From Anodontia alba (taxonomy: Eukaryota; Mollusca; Bivalvia; Lucinida; Lucinidae): a DNA stretch of 64,000 nt. Position numbers and translations under genes: made by a program. Location of the stretch: contig OZ024821.1 of assembly GCA_964016985.1 (NCBI GenBank), positions 19,428,855 through 19,492,854 on the forward strand. The letters are read 5' to 3'. Below the pieces are notes generated by a model, which searched no databases, was not told the origin of the DNA, and was given only the letters and a program-made list of their open reading frames with translations. This document shows positions 44,747 through 55,419 of this stretch, one piece after another (the first letter of the stretch is position 1; each line of letters opens with the position of its first letter).

Positions 44747-45165
44747 CAAACACACAATGCCGCAACAACGTCGTTACAACGTCGCTGCAACGTCACGCGA
44801 CGTTGTATTTGTTTGTGTTGAGATTTTACGGCCCAGTCAACCCAATGGGGTCATGTCGAGCGCGGTCAGTTTACCTAACCACACGTTTACTGGGCAGGCT
44901 TAGTCCTCTAAGCGGTTAACCAGTACTGTGCACATTCTTTCGCCAGAAACTGACAACTGCCCTTCTTGAATCAGCGGAAGGGAGAGAATGACCGTAGAAA
45001 ACATTTCATGATCAATCTCAACGAAAGAATGTTGCCGACCTCGGCGGGGGTTGAACCCGCGACCTCCTGGTCTCCAGTCGGACGGCGCATCCAACTGAGC
45101 CACCGAGGCCGGCACACGCGACGTTGTAACGGCGTTGTTGCGGCGTTGTGTGTTTGCTGGGAGTT
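44747..45165. mobile_element. Palindromic MITE (CAAACACACAA ends) carrying a SINE
   Basis: Left GCAAACACACAATGCCGCAA CAACG, right CGTTGTTGCGGCGTTGTGTG TTTGC. With the SINE removed the two halves form one palindrome of about 110 bases. Confidence 0.8.
44808..45114 (-). mobile_element. tRNA-derived SINE, family 1 (copy 1)
   Basis: The tRNA-like head (45113-45034, minus) has A-box TGGCTCAGTTGG and B-box GGGTTCAACCC; acceptor-like ends GCCGGCCTCGG and CCGAGGTCGGC pair. The body ends with GGGCCGTAAAATCTCAACAC. A 14-bp target duplication CACGCGACGTTGTA lies at 44794-44807 and 45115-45128. Confidence 0.9.
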
Positions 45166-45243
45166 TCGTCTTTACTAAGAAACATCAGCTGTATCGTGAG
45201 ATCGCAAGTAATGTATCATCAGACATGTGCGAACACCGAAATA

Positions 45244-45601
45244 CAGTAGAACTTCAATGGCTCGAACCCCGATGGCTCGTTTACCATGGATGAGTCGATT
45301 ACGTTCTTGAGTCCGCAGGGATTTCCTCCAAATACGATATACGGATAATTTAGGGAGATTTTCTTCTTTTATCTTGTAAATGTATGCTGTATGCACATTA
45401 GAATCGCCTCTACGAGGCGATTCTAATGAGTACACACAGCATACATTTAAAATATAGAACACCGAAAAGATATCCCACAATTATCTCCATTATGCCTCCT
45501 GATGTGGCAGCTATAGTAACCTTCCCAGGCTTGAACAACCGCTGTTTCGAACAAATTTTCATGGTTCCAAAGAGGTTCGAGCCATCGAAGTTCGACTGTA
45601 T
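45244..45601. mobile_element. MITE family 2 with ACAGTAGA..GCTCGAAC ends
   Basis: Left ACAGTAGAACTTCAATGGCT CGAAC, right GTTCGAGCCATCGAAGTTCG ACTGTA. Centre GCACATTAGAATCGCCTC / GAGGCGATTCTAATGAGTAC, the shared core. Confidence 0.9.
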
Positions 45602-45734
45602 ATATATCCGAACAAACAAGTAATCTAATAAACACCGGTTCCTGGTGGTTTCGAAACCAACATAATCAAACGCGCAGAAGTTTTAAATTATTATCCGATA
45701 TATGGGGTGTATGTTGGTTGTATTTGTAGAAGAT

Positions 45735-45955
45735 GGGAGGCCCTTCCAGGGGGGAGATACCCGTTCTCTTGTTCCCCTGAAATATTTTTTTTAATTTTCC
45801 CTTCTTCCCCAAAATCAAAATCTTAATTTTCTATGTTCCCTGTTCCCCGAAATTACCTTTGTTCTCCTGTTCCCTTCATTTTTAGACGTGTTCTCCTGTT
45901 CCCTTGAAATAAATGACATTATTCCCCTGTTCCCCAGAACCCCTGGGAGGGCCTC
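45735..45955. mobile_element. MITE-like element with GGGAGGCCC ends and TTCCCCTG repeats
   Basis: Ends GGGAGGCCCTTCCAGGGGGG / CCCCTGGGAGGGCCTC. Inside, TTCTCCTGTTCCC-type segments recur about six times. Confidence 0.7.
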
Positions 45956-46047
45956 AGATGGGATGGGGGTGGAGCGGGCATGTTAATATTTCTTCTGTTT
46001 TGGTACAAAATAACCCACAAGGGTTCACATGTCGTTTATCAAGAACT

Positions 46048-46135
46048 CAAAAAAAAAACAAAAAAAAAAAAAAAAAAAAAAAAAACTAAAACAAAAAAAA
46101 AAAAACAAAAAAAAAACAAAAACAAGCCAAAAACA
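46048..46135. repeat. A-rich low-complexity tract
   Basis: Mostly A with scattered C; the Lys-rich frame is an artefact. Confidence 0.9.
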
Positions 46136-46284
46136 ACAAACAAAAAACATCCAAGATATTCCGAACACATAGAGACATATACAAAAACCGAGGTACAAAG
46201 CAAATTGAACCTTAACCTTTAGGCAGCGCTTTAGATGCATATCTGCAATGACTAACTCTTAAATCACCAAGCAAAATTGTAGCG

Positions 46285-46440
46285 TACAAAAACAAATCAA
46301 AGAAAATAAGGCTTGGCATTTCAGACATTCCACATGAAATGCCAAACCTTATTTTTTTCTGAAAAAAAAAAAGTCAGAATGTTGTCTACTGCATTTTTCA
46401 TCGCCTTTCTTATCTGAAGCATTGGTACAGCTCACAAAAG
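46285..46440. repeat. Palindromic repeat of the AAATGCCAAACCTTATTTT type
   Basis: AAAATAAGGCTTGGCATTTC / GAAATGCCAAACCTTATTTT arms, followed by GTTGTCTACTGC. Related to 50835, 51445 and 59087. Confidence 0.7.
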
Positions 46441-46459
46441 AATCAATGTGTGGCCAATT

Positions 46460-46715
46460 CATTATGAAAACACGCCTATTCACATCTACTGAAAATTTTA
46501 CCACCAAAAAAATGAAAATTTTCAGATAAAAAAATCTGATATTTTAGATATTTCTGCTCAAGCAATTGATAGTGGGTACTCTTTAGAACTGCCTCGCCGA
46601 GGCGGTTCTAACGACTATCCACAAGAAAAATAATGTACACCCCTGTAAACCCCTGTTTTCTATATAAAATGGGGTTTAAGGGGGGTCAAAATTATATAAG
46701 CATGTTTTCGTGATG
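46460..46715 (-). mobile_element. Hairpin MITE family 1
   Basis: Both ends present; one outer part of the palindrome is missing after GTTCTAACGACTATCCACAA. Confidence 0.85.
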
Positions 46716-46988
46716 TGCTTTTTAAAGAGAAATCGCCATGCAGAACTGATGTTGGCGGTCTAAAATTGGATATGCATAATTTTAATCAAAGCTACTCTGT
46801 CCTGTTAGATGTAAAGCCAATGAAGAGTAATTATCCCTTGATTTCAGTGCTGAAATACAAAATTTCACCGTGTTTTTACTCCCTCCCCCTCCCTACCAGT
46901 TTGATTTCAATGCTGATTTTCAAACCATCGATGCTGAAGTACCCTACTCTCCCAAATCTGGAGCCTCTGAGCCTCGAGTTTTGGCATA

Positions 46989-47340
46989 CATTACGAAAAC
47001 ATGCCTATTCAAATATATTGAACTTTTTACCACCAAAAAATGAAAATTTTCAGATAAAAAGTCTGTTATTTTTCATATTTCTGCTGAAAAACAAAAATTG
47101 TGGGTACTCGTCGAGGCGGTTCTAACGAGTACCTACAATCTATGTTTTTGAGCAGAAATAAGAAAAATAATGTATATCCCTGTAAACCCCAGGTTTACTA
47201 TATAAGAGGGGGTGGACAGGGGGTAAGCTTTCTCCACTTCCCTCCCCCCTTACCCACACTTCCCTCCCCCTTGTCCCCCACTTCCCTCCCCCCTTTCCCC
47301 CACTTCCCTCCCCCCTTACCCCCACTTTCCTCCCGCAAGC
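46989..47340 (-). mobile_element. Hairpin MITE family 1 with its distal end replaced by a C-rich array
   Basis: Left end CATTACGAAAACATGCCTAT is normal. After TTTACTATATAAGAGGGGGT the expected right end is replaced by about 115 bases of CCCCCACTTCCCTCCCCCCT-type repeats. Confidence 0.8.
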
Positions 47341-47827
47341 AAATTATTCCCTCCCCTAAATCAGAAATTTTAATATCGCTAACGCTACAATTAAATTCAA
47401 ACATGCAATATACATTCATGCATATTTTGACTCCCTAATTTTTGCCTCAAAATCGGTATTTCCTTAGCATTTGCACCCCTTTACAGAATAGCTACAGACT
47501 TGCACCCTTCATTTCAAAAGTCTGCGTAAGGGCCTGCATATGAGCCATATGGAAAGCAGATATCATAAGGTGGTGGGCCTTGATCCGGTCCTAAACTGGT
47601 CAAGAAAAATGTGGTGGGCCTAGGTCCAGGCCTAAACTGATCCACATTGACACAAAAACAGTCGTATTTAATTTCTGAAATCAAAACTCAAGAATACCAT
47701 GTAATTTTGCATCTTCTTTTAATATTTTTGATAACATGGTCCCACACTTGGAGGTCCATGAGAACAATCATCTTTTTCGTGGTTTTCTCAAAAACTGAGA
47801 GTTAAATGTCGAACGTGTGTGGTTGTT
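47341..47827. other. Unassigned stretch
   Basis: A local duplication 'ggtggtgggcct(t/a)g.tcc.gtcctaaactg' occurs near 47570 and 47612. No gene. Confidence 0.4.
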
Positions 47828-48159
47828 TGACAAAACACAGGCCACTTACGGACACGGACTGACGGACTTACGGATCTATTGACAATACGCGGGCTGCATA
47901 ACAAAATACGGACCAATTATTCACGGGTCTCTTTACAAACCACGACCTACAATTCGGACTTGACAAACCACGGACTTGACAAAGCACGGACCGTTATTTA
48001 GATTACGGACGCCACTTATGAAATATGAAAAACTAGGAGTAATATCAAAATTGGAATAACGTGATGTTATGGATTACGTGACGTTACATCGTCATAGATA
48101 CCTGCATGTACGTTGAAGTAATCCAGTTGTACAGATTTTTGATACCCATCCTAATTATG

Positions 48160-48480
48160 TAGGTCTGCACTGGAATTGTTTCTCGAAATTCAACTGCGAC
48201 AATGCTGTTGTTAACTTGTATGATAGTGCAGGCGGTACTTATATTTCAAATGCCAGTAAACATGGTGTTTGCCCTATACCGAATATCTTTGTTAGACACG
48301 TTAAATGCTCTGTACAAATGAACCCAATGACTGTGGTTTTACACCATTGCAAATATGGTCAGCATCCTCAATGGCATTTATCCTACTGGCATAACATATA
48401 CTGTCTCTAAAATGAGAGATCATCTTATCAAAGGACTTGAGGATCAAAACATAACAGTTTTCCCACACAGAAAATTATCA
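48160..48480 (+). pseudogene. C48 (Ulp1/SENP-type) cysteine peptidase C-terminal remnant
   Basis: Three catalytic positions of the C48 fold can be read in order: His in LHW (48165-48173), Asp in LYDS (48216-48227) and Cys in NDCG (48326-48337). SKMRDHLIKGLEDQNITVFP follows (about 48405-48465). The His and Asp share one frame; NDCG and the C-terminal block lie in others, so at least two frameshifts separate them. C48 enzymes process SUMO-like proteins; in animal genomes many copies belong to transposons. Not functional. Confidence 0.65.
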
Positions 48481-48596
48481 GATTTGCTTCATTATAGGCT
48501 TTATCTGTGATTTATTTGTTTCCCGTAATGATTAATGGATGAGTTAGAAGACCTCCAAACGGACCAAACAAATATATTTTTTTTACATTTTTACCA

Positions 48597-48978
48597 CTAT
48601 GGAAGCTGAGAGCGAGGGCTGGGATCCCGTAAATCTAGCTTAAGCTCCCCACCCCCACTCACACACGCGCCCCCCGAGTAATTCATTACTGACCGTTCCG
48701 AGGCGGTACTTTCATTGTAGCACTTTTTGTTAAATGTTATGTAGTGTTTCACTTTCCAATGTTTTACTTTTAACAATTATATATGTTTAAGATGATTCAG
48801 TTAAGTTTGGGTAACAGAGTTGCCACCATTTTGGGAAAAAAGTTACCAGCTCTGCTTGACATCCGTTCATGTCGTGGCTGCTTAGTTGTATTTTTCTGTC
48901 TTTTCCTTTGGTGTTGGGGGTTAGATGTGGATCTGACTGTATCAGTTCCTGAATTCACTTATTCACTTTGCTTAAAGT
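48597..48978 (+). repeat. Penelope-related 3' region (type 5), nested
   Basis: It aligns with the reverse complement of 14035-14402 from TATGGAAGC to CACTTATTCACTTT. It interrupts the C48/PHD cassette: the C48 remnant ends before it and the PHD-like remnant starts right after it. Confidence 0.75.
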
Positions 48979-48981
48979 GAC

Positions 48982-49075
48982 CGGAATTCCACTGTTTTGT
49001 ATGTGCCGGATTCTGGCTTTATGTTCACATGTTCAAAATGCCAAAAACGGTTTCATCATGGCCAAGGTGACAAAA
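48982..49075 (+). pseudogene. PHD-like zinc finger remnant
   Basis: Across one frameshift the sequence reads FCMCRI..DSGFMFTCSKCQKRFHHG: a C-x-C pair, then C-x2-C and H, spaced as in PHD fingers. It follows the C48 remnant on the same strand; C48-PHD fusions are known in transposon-derived proteins. The last Cys pair is missing. Confidence 0.5.
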
Positions 49076-49562
49076 TATCACACAGTCAGTACAAGTCAAA
49101 TTATACAGCCCCACCCCCCCCCCACCCCCCCCCCACCCCCAACAAAAAAAAAACAACAACAAAAAAAAAAAAAAAAAATGTTTAGATTACAGGTTATAAG
49201 AGATAATCAAATAAAATTATGATTTATTATTTAGTTATCTTTTAGTTTTCAATTAACTGACAATGTTATTGCTGCTACGGACCAGTTACGGACCAATTTT
49301 CGGACCATAACTGACCATTCACGGACCAAGGACTTTCTACAGACGATCTGATTTTTTTTTTTTTTTTTTTTTTTTGCTTTAACGGACCGATGTACGATGC
49401 ACCAATACGGACTAATTATGGACTCGTCACAGACTATGGATTACTCACGGACCAATTAGCGGTTAAGTTTACATTATTTTGCAATTAATATAGACTATTC
49501 AAAGACCACGGACACGGATTTTTTATTGGTCCTTAAGTCCGTGAATGGTCCGTGTTTCGTCA

Positions 49563-50245
49563 CCGGACAACGTGTGATTGATTTGACTGAGTTGGTGGGT
49601 TATTTTGTGTCGTCTCCCAGAAAAAGGGAGAAGAGAGATAGAAGATAATAGAGGAGATGAAAGATAGGGACATGGGAGAAAGGAAAATGAATGACAGTGA
49701 AGAAACAGAAGAAATAAAAACATCTCCCCTCTACCTTTACCAGCTGCAAGGATAATCCAATACTGTTAGCCAATATCAGTTGGTGACGTAAGATACGTGA
49801 CACATTTGCCTCACCCAACCACCCTACCGGGCAATGTGTATATTCCATATTCCGTGTTTGGAACATCATGTTGGATCTTGAAGATTTTTTTTTTTTTTTG
49901 AACAACGCAAAAGTCCTTATCCAACAATGAGCAAATAAAATGATTGGCTACGGCAGACGGATAATTAATTCTAAAAATGTGGATTGCCACCGAAACAACG
50001 GCCATTTTGTGAACTTTTGGAATCAAAGGGAAGTAATCAACTAGAGATAAACCGAAATCGAACGTATTAAAACGAAGTCAATGTAAACGGTTGGAGGAAC
50101 AGTCCTCGTCGGTGAAGTGAAATAAATGCCGGATTCATTGTATATATACCTGGATTTACTTCAATACGTCTGTTAGATACTTCTGATACCCAGTTATTGC
50201 ATTGAAGTACACAAATATAGAGTAAATCAGTAAAATACACCAAAT
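49563..50245. other. Unassigned stretch
   Basis: A purine-rich tract at 49618-49720. No exon or repeat family recognised. Confidence 0.4.
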
Positions 50246-50690
50246 TTTGGTATAACCCCCGCCCCCAAAATTTCCCTACCCCCGCCCCCTCTTCCCCCGT
50301 CCCCGCCCCCTCTTTCCCCGTCCCCCGCCCCTTTACCCGTCCCCCGCCCCCTTTACCTCGTCCCCCGCCCCCCTTATCCCCGTATCCCCGTCCCCCCCTG
50401 TCCACCCTCTCATATAAAAGTGGGTTGTAAGGGGATCAAAATCATACAGGCGTGTTTCTTGATGTATAGTGTGTACATGTATAACCCCCGCCCCCAAAAT
50501 TTCCCTACCCCCGCCCCATCTTCCCCCGTCCCCGCCCCCTCTTTCCCCGCCCCCCGCCCCTTTACCCCGTCCCCCGCCCCCTTTACCCCATCCCTCGCCC
50601 CCCTTATCCCCGTATCCCCGTCACCCCTGTCCACCCTCTCATATAAAAGTGGGTTGTAAGGGGGTCAAAATCATACAGGCGTGTTTCTTG
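50246..50690. repeat. C-rich minisatellite fused to MITE ends, duplicated
   Basis: Two tandem copies of about 220 bp, each with CCCCCGCCCCCAAAATTTCC, several CCCCGTCCCCCGCCCC-type units and then the family-1 MITE right end (ATATAAAAGTGGGTTGTAAG to CAGGCGTGTTTCTTGATG). Confidence 0.85.
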
Positions 50691-50834
50691 ATGTATAGTG
50701 TGTACATGTAGCAAGTAGCTCGTGTGTAGACTATCATTTCAACAACTTTAAGGCGAGCATAAAGTCCCACTATCAACGCCATATTGAAATGCAAACTCTA
50801 ATCTTAAAATTTCTTTTTTATATAAACAGACAAT

Positions 50835-51136
50835 TCACAGGAAGTGCCAAGTCTTGATTTCTCTGAAAAAAAAAAAAAAAAAAATAGGACGTCGTCTGCT
50901 ACATTTTGCTTAGCGTTCTAAGGGTAAATCGTGTAGCCCGCCTGATCGGAGGTTAAACGAGTACTAAGCAAAATTGTAGCAGACGACATTCTATTTATAT
51001 ATTTTGTTTTCCTGAGAAAAAAAGACATTTCATATGAACATCTGCTGGGCAGCCGTTCACATAAAATGTCAAGCCTTATTTTTCTCAGAAAAACAAATAA
51101 TAATCAAAATGTCGTCTTCTGCAGTTAAGGGTTAAT
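50835..51136. repeat. Palindromic repeat, GTCGTCTGCTACATTTTGC type
   Basis: GACGTCGTCTGCTACATTTT GC near 50888 pairs with GCAAAATTGTAGCAGACGAC near 50970. The flank AAAATGTCAAGCCTTATTTT TCT pairs with the left edge. Confidence 0.75.
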
Positions 51137-51444
51137 GAAATGTGTATGTTGCGTGTAAGTTAAGACATGAAAAGCCAATATAATACATACACTGTTGTTG
51201 TATTCTCAATTGGTTATTACGAGTACATAACAATATTACATAATTCCCCTTCACGCTGTTGTTGGTATAAAAAAAAAAATGAATACTTACTCCTGTCTAT
51301 GCGGATCGATGTCTGTTTCTTAGTCGAACTTGACCGAGCGAAGGAAATCGTCTCAATACAACCCTGATCCTACAAGTACATGTACATATATGTGCGGATT
51401 TTCTTTTGTGTTTTTAACCGTTACCACTCTGGGATAATTCAGTA

Positions 51445-51645
51445 AACGACACATTGGTGATACTTTTCTTATTTTCCCCAGAAAAACAGGATTTGACATT
51501 TCATGCAAATTAACTCCATGCATTGGAGGCGATGTGCGAGACAATTTGCTTGAAATGCCAAATACTATTTTTTCTCGAAAAAATAAGATTAATATTTCGG
51601 TTTGTCGTCTGCTGAAAATTTTAACCAGGGTGCTAATTAATGCAT
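51445..51645. repeat. Palindromic repeat of the TTTGACATTTCATGC type
   Basis: TTTTCTTATTTTCCCCAGAA, AGGATTTGACATTTCATGCA and the inverse TTGAAATGCCAAATACTATT TTTTC, then GTCGTCTGCTGAA. Related to 34490-34600, 46285 and 59087. Confidence 0.7.
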
Positions 51646-51655
51646 AAAATGCATT

Positions 51656-51925
51656 CATTACAAAAACACGCCTATACAAATATACTGAAAATTTTACCAC
51701 CAAAAAATGCTAATTTTCAGATAATTTTTTTTTTCATATTTCTGCTCAAAACATAGATTGTGGGTACTCGTTGGAACCGCCTCGCCGAGGCGGTTCTAAC
51801 GAGTACCCACAATCTATGTTTTGAGCAGAAATAAGAAAAATAATGTATACCCCTGTAAACCCCAGTTTTACTATATAAAAGTGGGGTTTAAGGGGGTCAA
51901 AATTATATAGGTATGTTTTCGTGAT
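51656..51925 (-). mobile_element. Hairpin MITE family 1, full length
   Basis: Near-perfect palindrome GTGGGTACTCGTTGGAACCG CCTCGCC and inverse; canonical ends. Confidence 0.9.
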
Positions 51926-52253
51926 GTGTTGTACATTGTACCGGTATATAAACTTGGCGCTTCTTACCAATGCTCACTATTGTAGTAGTGCAATAATCCT
52001 GAACGTTGCTACAACAGCGCACGCTATCAATGGCCCGATCGATGGTCACTATTGTACCAATATATTTGTCTTTTATATCTTCTGAAATATATCACAGCAA
52101 CCCACCATACATTTTATCTCGTACTGACTTACCATAAACTCGAATATGTTCGCTTCATTTAATTCTCTCCCCTTTAGAACTTTAACGAAAACTATGATTT
52201 AGATTTTGATACAATAGTGAACGGTATTGTATCAAAGGCGTGCATCGAATACT

Positions 52254-52466
52254 TTAACCCTTGTCATGCTGAATAAATTAAGATGCCACGCCCATTTCTA
52301 ATTTTCAGCCAATCAGATTACTTGATCCAGATTGTTGATATAAATTTACATACTTAATGGCAAACAGTGCAGATCCAGATCAGTTGGCTTCTGAAGAAGC
52401 CAACTGATCTGGATCTACACTGTTTGGAAAAGGAGGATATATCCGGGTTCAGCAGGACAAGGGTTA
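52254..52466 (-). mobile_element. MITE with TTAACCCTTGTCCTGCTGAA ends, inverted copy
   Basis: Same ends and central hairpin as 39275-39487, in opposite orientation. Nested in the segmental array. Confidence 0.9.
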
Positions 52467-52943
52467 AAAGAGTAATGATATCATAAGATCTGAATTAAAC
52501 ATTTTAATTTTTTTTTTCTCTCGTGACTCAGGTGCATGGTTTTCTTAGAAAATTCGATTGCAACAATAACGAACGTTGATACCATAGCGCAGGCTATCAA
52601 TGGTCACTACTGTACCAATATAGTTCTCTTTTATATATTTTTTTAAATATAATTCACAGCAATACTTCAATCATATTAATCTCGTACTGACTTACCGTAA
52701 AATCGAATATATAAATTTGCACCATTTTCTCCCCTTTAGAACTTAAAAAAACAAAACAAAACAAAAAAAAAAAACAACAACAAAACTATGATTTAGGTGT
52801 TGATACACTAATGAACGGTCCTGTATCAAAGACGTGCATCGATTACTGATTTTGTTTGGACTCAAAGTTACCATTTCAAAAGAGTTATGCTATCATAAGA
52901 CCTTAATTTAGCAAGTTTAAATATTTTCTTTCGTGACTGAGGT

Positions 52944-52979
<36 letters not shown>

Positions 52980-53077
52980 TTGTTGTTGTTGTTGTTTTTT
53001 GTGATAAAAATTTCGATTGCTACAAAAACGAACGTTGATACAATAGCGCACACTATCGATGGTCAATATTATACCAA

Positions 53078-53185
53078 CCCAGTCAGCATTCTACGTAAAT
53101 CTATATCGGGCCGTCATCGGCCCGTCAGGGTAGCTGACGGGCCGATGACGGCCCGATATAGATTTACGTAGAATGTTAGCTGGGA
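53078..53185. mobile_element. Short palindromic MITE, CCCAGTCAGCATTCTAC ends
   Basis: Perfect arms CATTCTACGTAAATCTATAT CGGGCCGTCATCGGCCCGTC around AGGGTA. Copy of 24854-24960. Confidence 0.9.
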
Positions 53186-53874
53186 ATATAGTTTTCTTTT
53201 ATATCTTTTGAAATGTAATTCACAGCAACATACCCGAACATATTGATCTCATACTGACTTACCGTAAACTCGATTACATTTGCTTTTTTTTTTTTCTCTC
53301 TCCCCTTTAGAGCTTTAAAGAAAACTATGCTTTAGGTGTTGATATAATAGTGAACGGTATTGTATCAAAGACGTGCATCGAAGAAGGGTTTTCTTTGCAC
53401 TCAAAGTTACCATTTTAAAAGAGTTATGATATCTTAATTAAACATTTTAAAATAGTTTTCTCTCGTGACTGAGCTGCACGGTTTTGTGATAGAAAATTCA
53501 GTTGCAACAATAACGGTCGTTGATATCATAGCGCACCCTATCGGTGGTCACTACTGTACCAATATATAGTTCTCTATTATTACTTCTGAAATACAAGTCG
53601 CAGCAACACACCAAACATATTAATCTCGTACTGTCTTACCGTAAACTCAAATAGATTTGTATCATTTCTCTTCCCTTTAGAACTTTAAAGCAACAATGAT
53701 TTAGGTGTTGATATATCAGTGAATGGTATTGCATCGAATAAGCATTTTTTCTTTGTATTCAAAGTTTACATTTTCACGTTGGCGAAACGTGATCACTCGA
53801 CGTTACCCTGTTGATCTTATGGAGGTTGCCAATTTGAAAATTTTGCTAGCCCGACGATGGTTTTTCACTTTTTC

Positions 53875-53991
53875 CACCACGAAAACATGCATATATAATT
53901 TAACCCCCTTAAATCCCCATACTATATAGTAAAACTGGGGGTTTTCCTATTTTGGTTGTAAAATTTTCAATATATATTTGTTTTCGTAATG
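53875..53991 (+). mobile_element. Hairpin MITE family 1 lacking its central palindrome
   Basis: Left part to AGTAAAACTGGGG, then directly TTGGTTGTAAAATTTTCAAT and the right end. Confidence 0.8.
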
Positions 53992-54453
53992 ATTACACCT
54001 CAAAGCGATTACTGAGAAGCATATGGTCTTCTGGAGTTTTTAAGCAACACTCACTACTGTCCTTTCGACATCTCTCGGAAAGACGTTTTTTGCTTGGCGT
54101 TTTATCTTAAATGAAAATATTTTGTTCTGATTGACTATATCTTATCAAAAAACATTTTATCATAAACCATTTGTCTTTTCTGTTTCTGTGTTTTGTTCTC
54201 AAATATGTATCCTAAAATTAAATTTATCACCAAAATTGGTCTGACCTATGCAAGTTCTATAGTAAAGTGATTTTTTGGAATTTTTGTCTTAGTAAATATT
54301 TTTTACTTTGCTGAATTTTAATTATTGATGTTTCACAACAATATTGTGAAATTTCATAAAAATTGAACAAGCAGAACTTGTTGAAATTCTGCCTCCAAGT
54401 TACCAACCCTACAAATTTCTGCATAATTTTCATTCATTTTTACTATGGGAAAA

Positions 54454-54761
54454 GCCGGCCTCGGTGGCTCAGTTGGACGCGCCGTCCGACTGGAGACCAG
54501 GAGGTCGCGGGTTCAACCCCCGCCGAGGTCGGCAACATTCTTTCGTGGGGATTGATCATGAAATATTTTCTACGGTCATTCTCTCCCTTCCGCTGATTCA
54601 AGTAGGGCAGTTGTCAGTTTCTGGCGAAAGAATGTGACAATACTGGTTAACCTCTTAGAGGACTAAGCCTGCCCAGTAAACGTGTGGTTAGGTAAACTGA
54701 CCGCGCTCGACATGACCCCACTGGGTTGACTGGGCCCTAAAACCTCAACACAGACAAACTG
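54454..54761 (+). mobile_element. tRNA-derived SINE, family 1 (copy 2)
   Basis: The head is nearly identical to that at 45113-45034; the same body and tail GGGCCCTAAAACCTCAACAC. A short duplication TGGGAAAA flanks it (54446-54453, 54762-54769). Confidence 0.9.
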
Positions 54762-55419
54762 TGGGAAAAAGTGAAAATATTGGATTTTTTAAAAAAACCA
54801 CTGACTAGAATAAAACTTTTTGCGCATAGGTAGTTACGACAAATGATTTTGCATTAAATCATGACAAAAGTTTGCAGATTTACTTCTTCTGTTTAAAGCG
54901 CCGAGCGAAAAACGACACTGAAAGATGTCGAAAGCACAGTAATTATTTATTTTGATCGCTTATGGTAAATCCACTGTGTTTGACTATACAAGCGGACCAA
55001 ATTCGAATTGGTCTCAGAGTTTGATTTCCATTGGTCATATAGAAAGCAGAAGTAATAAAACAATAAAGACGCCGAATATAAACTAAACGCACTTACCTTT
55101 ATAGGAATTGCTTCCAAAACGCTATTGTCCCGATTTTACAAAGAAAACTGCTTCGAGGCCGTCGAATAGCTTTTGAATTGTTGTGATGACGTTACGTTTT
55201 GCAGAATAGCGTCACGTAACGTCGCACCAAGAAAATAATATTTTCCGTTCCGCGTTTTATGAGAAAATGCAGATTACTCCAGAAGTATGTAACATCGATT
55301 TGACTTCTAAGTCATTAAAGAAATATGAAAATGTATAATGGCTAACTGATCAATTAGGCGTAATGGCACCCCAATTCAGCAAAGGAAATGACGTTGAGTG
55401 ATCACGTGTTCCGACACCG

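Larger units (their letters stand above)
47828..49562 (+). mobile_element. Decayed DNA transposon carrying C48 protease and PHD-like remnants
   Basis: Inverted ends: left TGACAAAACACAGGCCACTT ACGGAC, right (reversed) TGACGAAACACGGACCATTC ACGGAC. Many CGGAC motifs follow inside both ends (47840-48010 and 49285-49560). AACGTGTG occurs just outside both ends (47812-47819, 49569-49576), a candidate 8-bp target duplication. Inside are remnants of a C48 (Ulp1-type) peptidase and a PHD-like finger, separated by a Penelope-related insertion. An 8-bp duplication, subterminal repeats and a C48 cargo recall Zisupton/KDZ-type or hAT-type transposons, but no transposase core is seen. Confidence 0.6.
51980..53774. 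repeat. Four-unit segmental tandem array (about 340-460 bp net unit)
   Basis: Landmarks recur near 52010, 52570, 53030 and 53515: AACGTTGATACCATAGCGCA, TATCAATGGTCACTACTGTA, CTCGTACTGACTTACCGTAA, TCTCCCCTTTAGAACTTTAA, GTGAACGGTATTGTATCAAA. Unit spacing is stretched by a MITE in unit 1 (52254-52466), another in unit 3 (53078-53185) and poly-A/T tracts near 52750 and 52946. The array is then split by 53775-55419 and a part unit resumes after it. Confidence 0.85.
53775..55419. mobile_element. 1.6-kb nonautonomous TIR element carrying a SINE and a broken MITE
   Basis: Left GGCGAAACGTGATCACTCGA CGTTACC; right, reversed, GTCGGAACACGTGATCACTC AACGTCA. Segmental-array sequence continues on both sides. 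It contains a centre-deleted family-1 MITE (53875-53991) and a SINE (54454-54761). No transposase-like frame. Confidence 0.65.

Noticed and set aside
45034..45113. A functional tRNA gene (also at 54454-54533)
   Set aside because: A and B boxes are present, but the anticodon stem pairs poorly and both copies continue into the same 230-base body and tail with target duplications, so they are SINE heads.
50420..50711. Pro-rich proteins
   Set aside because: They are frames through the C-rich minisatellite; the same applies to Gly-rich frames on the other strand.
55097..55240. Noncoding first exon and CRE-like promoter of the CDIPT-like gene
   Set aside because: There is a strong minus-strand donor (AAAG|GTAAGTG) with TTACGTGACG motifs, but it lies inside the 53775-55419 TIR element 12 kb away and nothing links it to the gene. 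It remains a long-shot for 5' RACE.
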